Of a stretch of DNA of 6,918 nt, positions 6,616-6,918 are shown piece by piece; the first letter of the stretch is position 1; each line of letters begins with the position of its first letter. The notes beneath the pieces are model-generated. The model saw only the letters and a list, made by a program, of their open reading frames with translations. It searched no databases and was not told the DNA's origin. This stretch comes from an uncultured Clostridia bacterium (lineage in GTDB: Bacteria > Bacillota > Clostridia > Oscillospirales > Ruminococcaceae), in contig CANRLY010000101.1 in assembly GCA_947631585.1 (NCBI GenBank), forward strand, positions 1 to 6,918. The letters are read 5' to 3'. A program made the position numbers and the translations under genes.

Positions 6616-6918
6616 AGCCCATCAGCTCCAGAGCGCCCTTAGCTGCCATCTGTTCCGCCTGCTTTTTGGAGCGTCCGCTGCCCTCCCCGATGACGTTTGA
6701 GTTTAGCTTCACCTGCACAGTAAAGCTCTTGTCGTGGTCGGGACCGGATTCCGATTTCAGGTAATATTCTATCTTCTCTTCCGGATTTTTCTGGATTATC
6801 TCCTGCAAAACGGTCTTATAATCCTTTATCGACGCCCTTACAGCCGACAAATCTTCCGGAATGAATCTCAGCACATATTCAGTTGCGGCTTGCATACCGC
6901 CGTCCAGGTAGACAGCCG
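6605..6918 (-). CDS. rnc: Ribonuclease III, C-terminal part (5' end outside window)
   Basis: Endonuclease that cuts double-stranded RNA, including precursors of ribosomal RNA. The last 103 codons are present; the frame continues off the right edge, so an internal ATG at 6895 should not be taken as the start. The first visible residues, AVYLDGGMQAATEYVLRFI, match the end of the catalytic domain, just after the helix carrying the last metal-binding glutamate, which lies outside. A linker leads into a complete double-stranded RNA-binding domain over roughly the last 70 residues, from DYKTVLQEIIQK through a GEGSGRSKKQAEQMAAKGAL helix near the C-terminus. The TAG stop at 6607..6605 lies inside the radical SAM gene. 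The order rnc then smc then ftsY is conserved in Firmicutes and supports the call. Confidence 0.93.
   Translation of the reverse strand, partial: AVYLDGGMQAATEYVLRFIPEDLSAVRASIKDYKTVLQEIIQKNPEEKIEYYLKSESGPDHDKSFTVQVKLNSNVIGEGSGRSKKQAEQMAAKGALELMGYET

Noticed and set aside
6605..6895. A separate 96-residue double-stranded RNA-binding protein starting at the ATG at 6895
   Set aside because: The frame continues upstream to the window edge with AVYLDGG, the characteristic end of the RNase III catalytic domain, so this is the C-terminal part of rnc.

Overview
The window suggests a Gram-positive Firmicute of the class Clostridia, most likely a gut or rumen Ruminococcus or a close relative. This rests on recognising protein families and gene order: a short FtsY without an acidic A domain, the order rnc - radical SAM - smc - ftsY - rdgB, strong GGAG-type ribosome binding sites, and a small coiled-coil protein just ahead of a clostridial-type signal peptidase I. 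No 16S or database comparison was possible, so the genus is an inference. All genes lie on the minus strand and transcription runs from high to low coordinates. Base composition is mixed (about half G+C by eye) in the genes and clearly AT-rich in the one real intergenic gap.

From 6918 down to 528 the window holds one tight gene cluster. It starts with the 3' end of rnc (RNase III), cut by the window edge. A radical SAM gene of the Elp3-like type overlaps the end of rnc by 11 bases. Full-length smc follows 4 bases later, then ftsY (GTG start, 12 bases after smc) and rdgB (18 bases after ftsY). The spacing and the ribosome binding sites placed in or next to the preceding stop codons argue for one operon. 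Its products cover double-stranded RNA processing, an unassigned radical SAM reaction (possibly tRNA modification), chromosome condensation, membrane targeting of nascent proteins, and removal of non-canonical purine nucleotides.

From 527 to 372 there is a 156-base AT-rich intergenic region. It has a near-consensus extended -10 sigma-A promoter facing the next two genes and, upstream of it, several overlapping inverted repeats. No convincing rho-independent terminator for the rdgB end of the large operon is visible.

From 371 to 1 there is a second transcription unit: a 75-residue leucine-zipper-like protein of unknown function, then the first 42 codons of a probable signal peptidase I (lepB), cut by the window edge. 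FtsY and a signal peptidase in adjacent units gives the region a loose protein-export theme. Most of the window is conserved housekeeping sequence. The less understood parts are the small zipper protein with its strong promoter, the repeat-rich upstream region, and the Elp3-like enzyme without an acetyltransferase domain. I found no mobile element, CRISPR array, tRNA, rRNA or clearly novel system.
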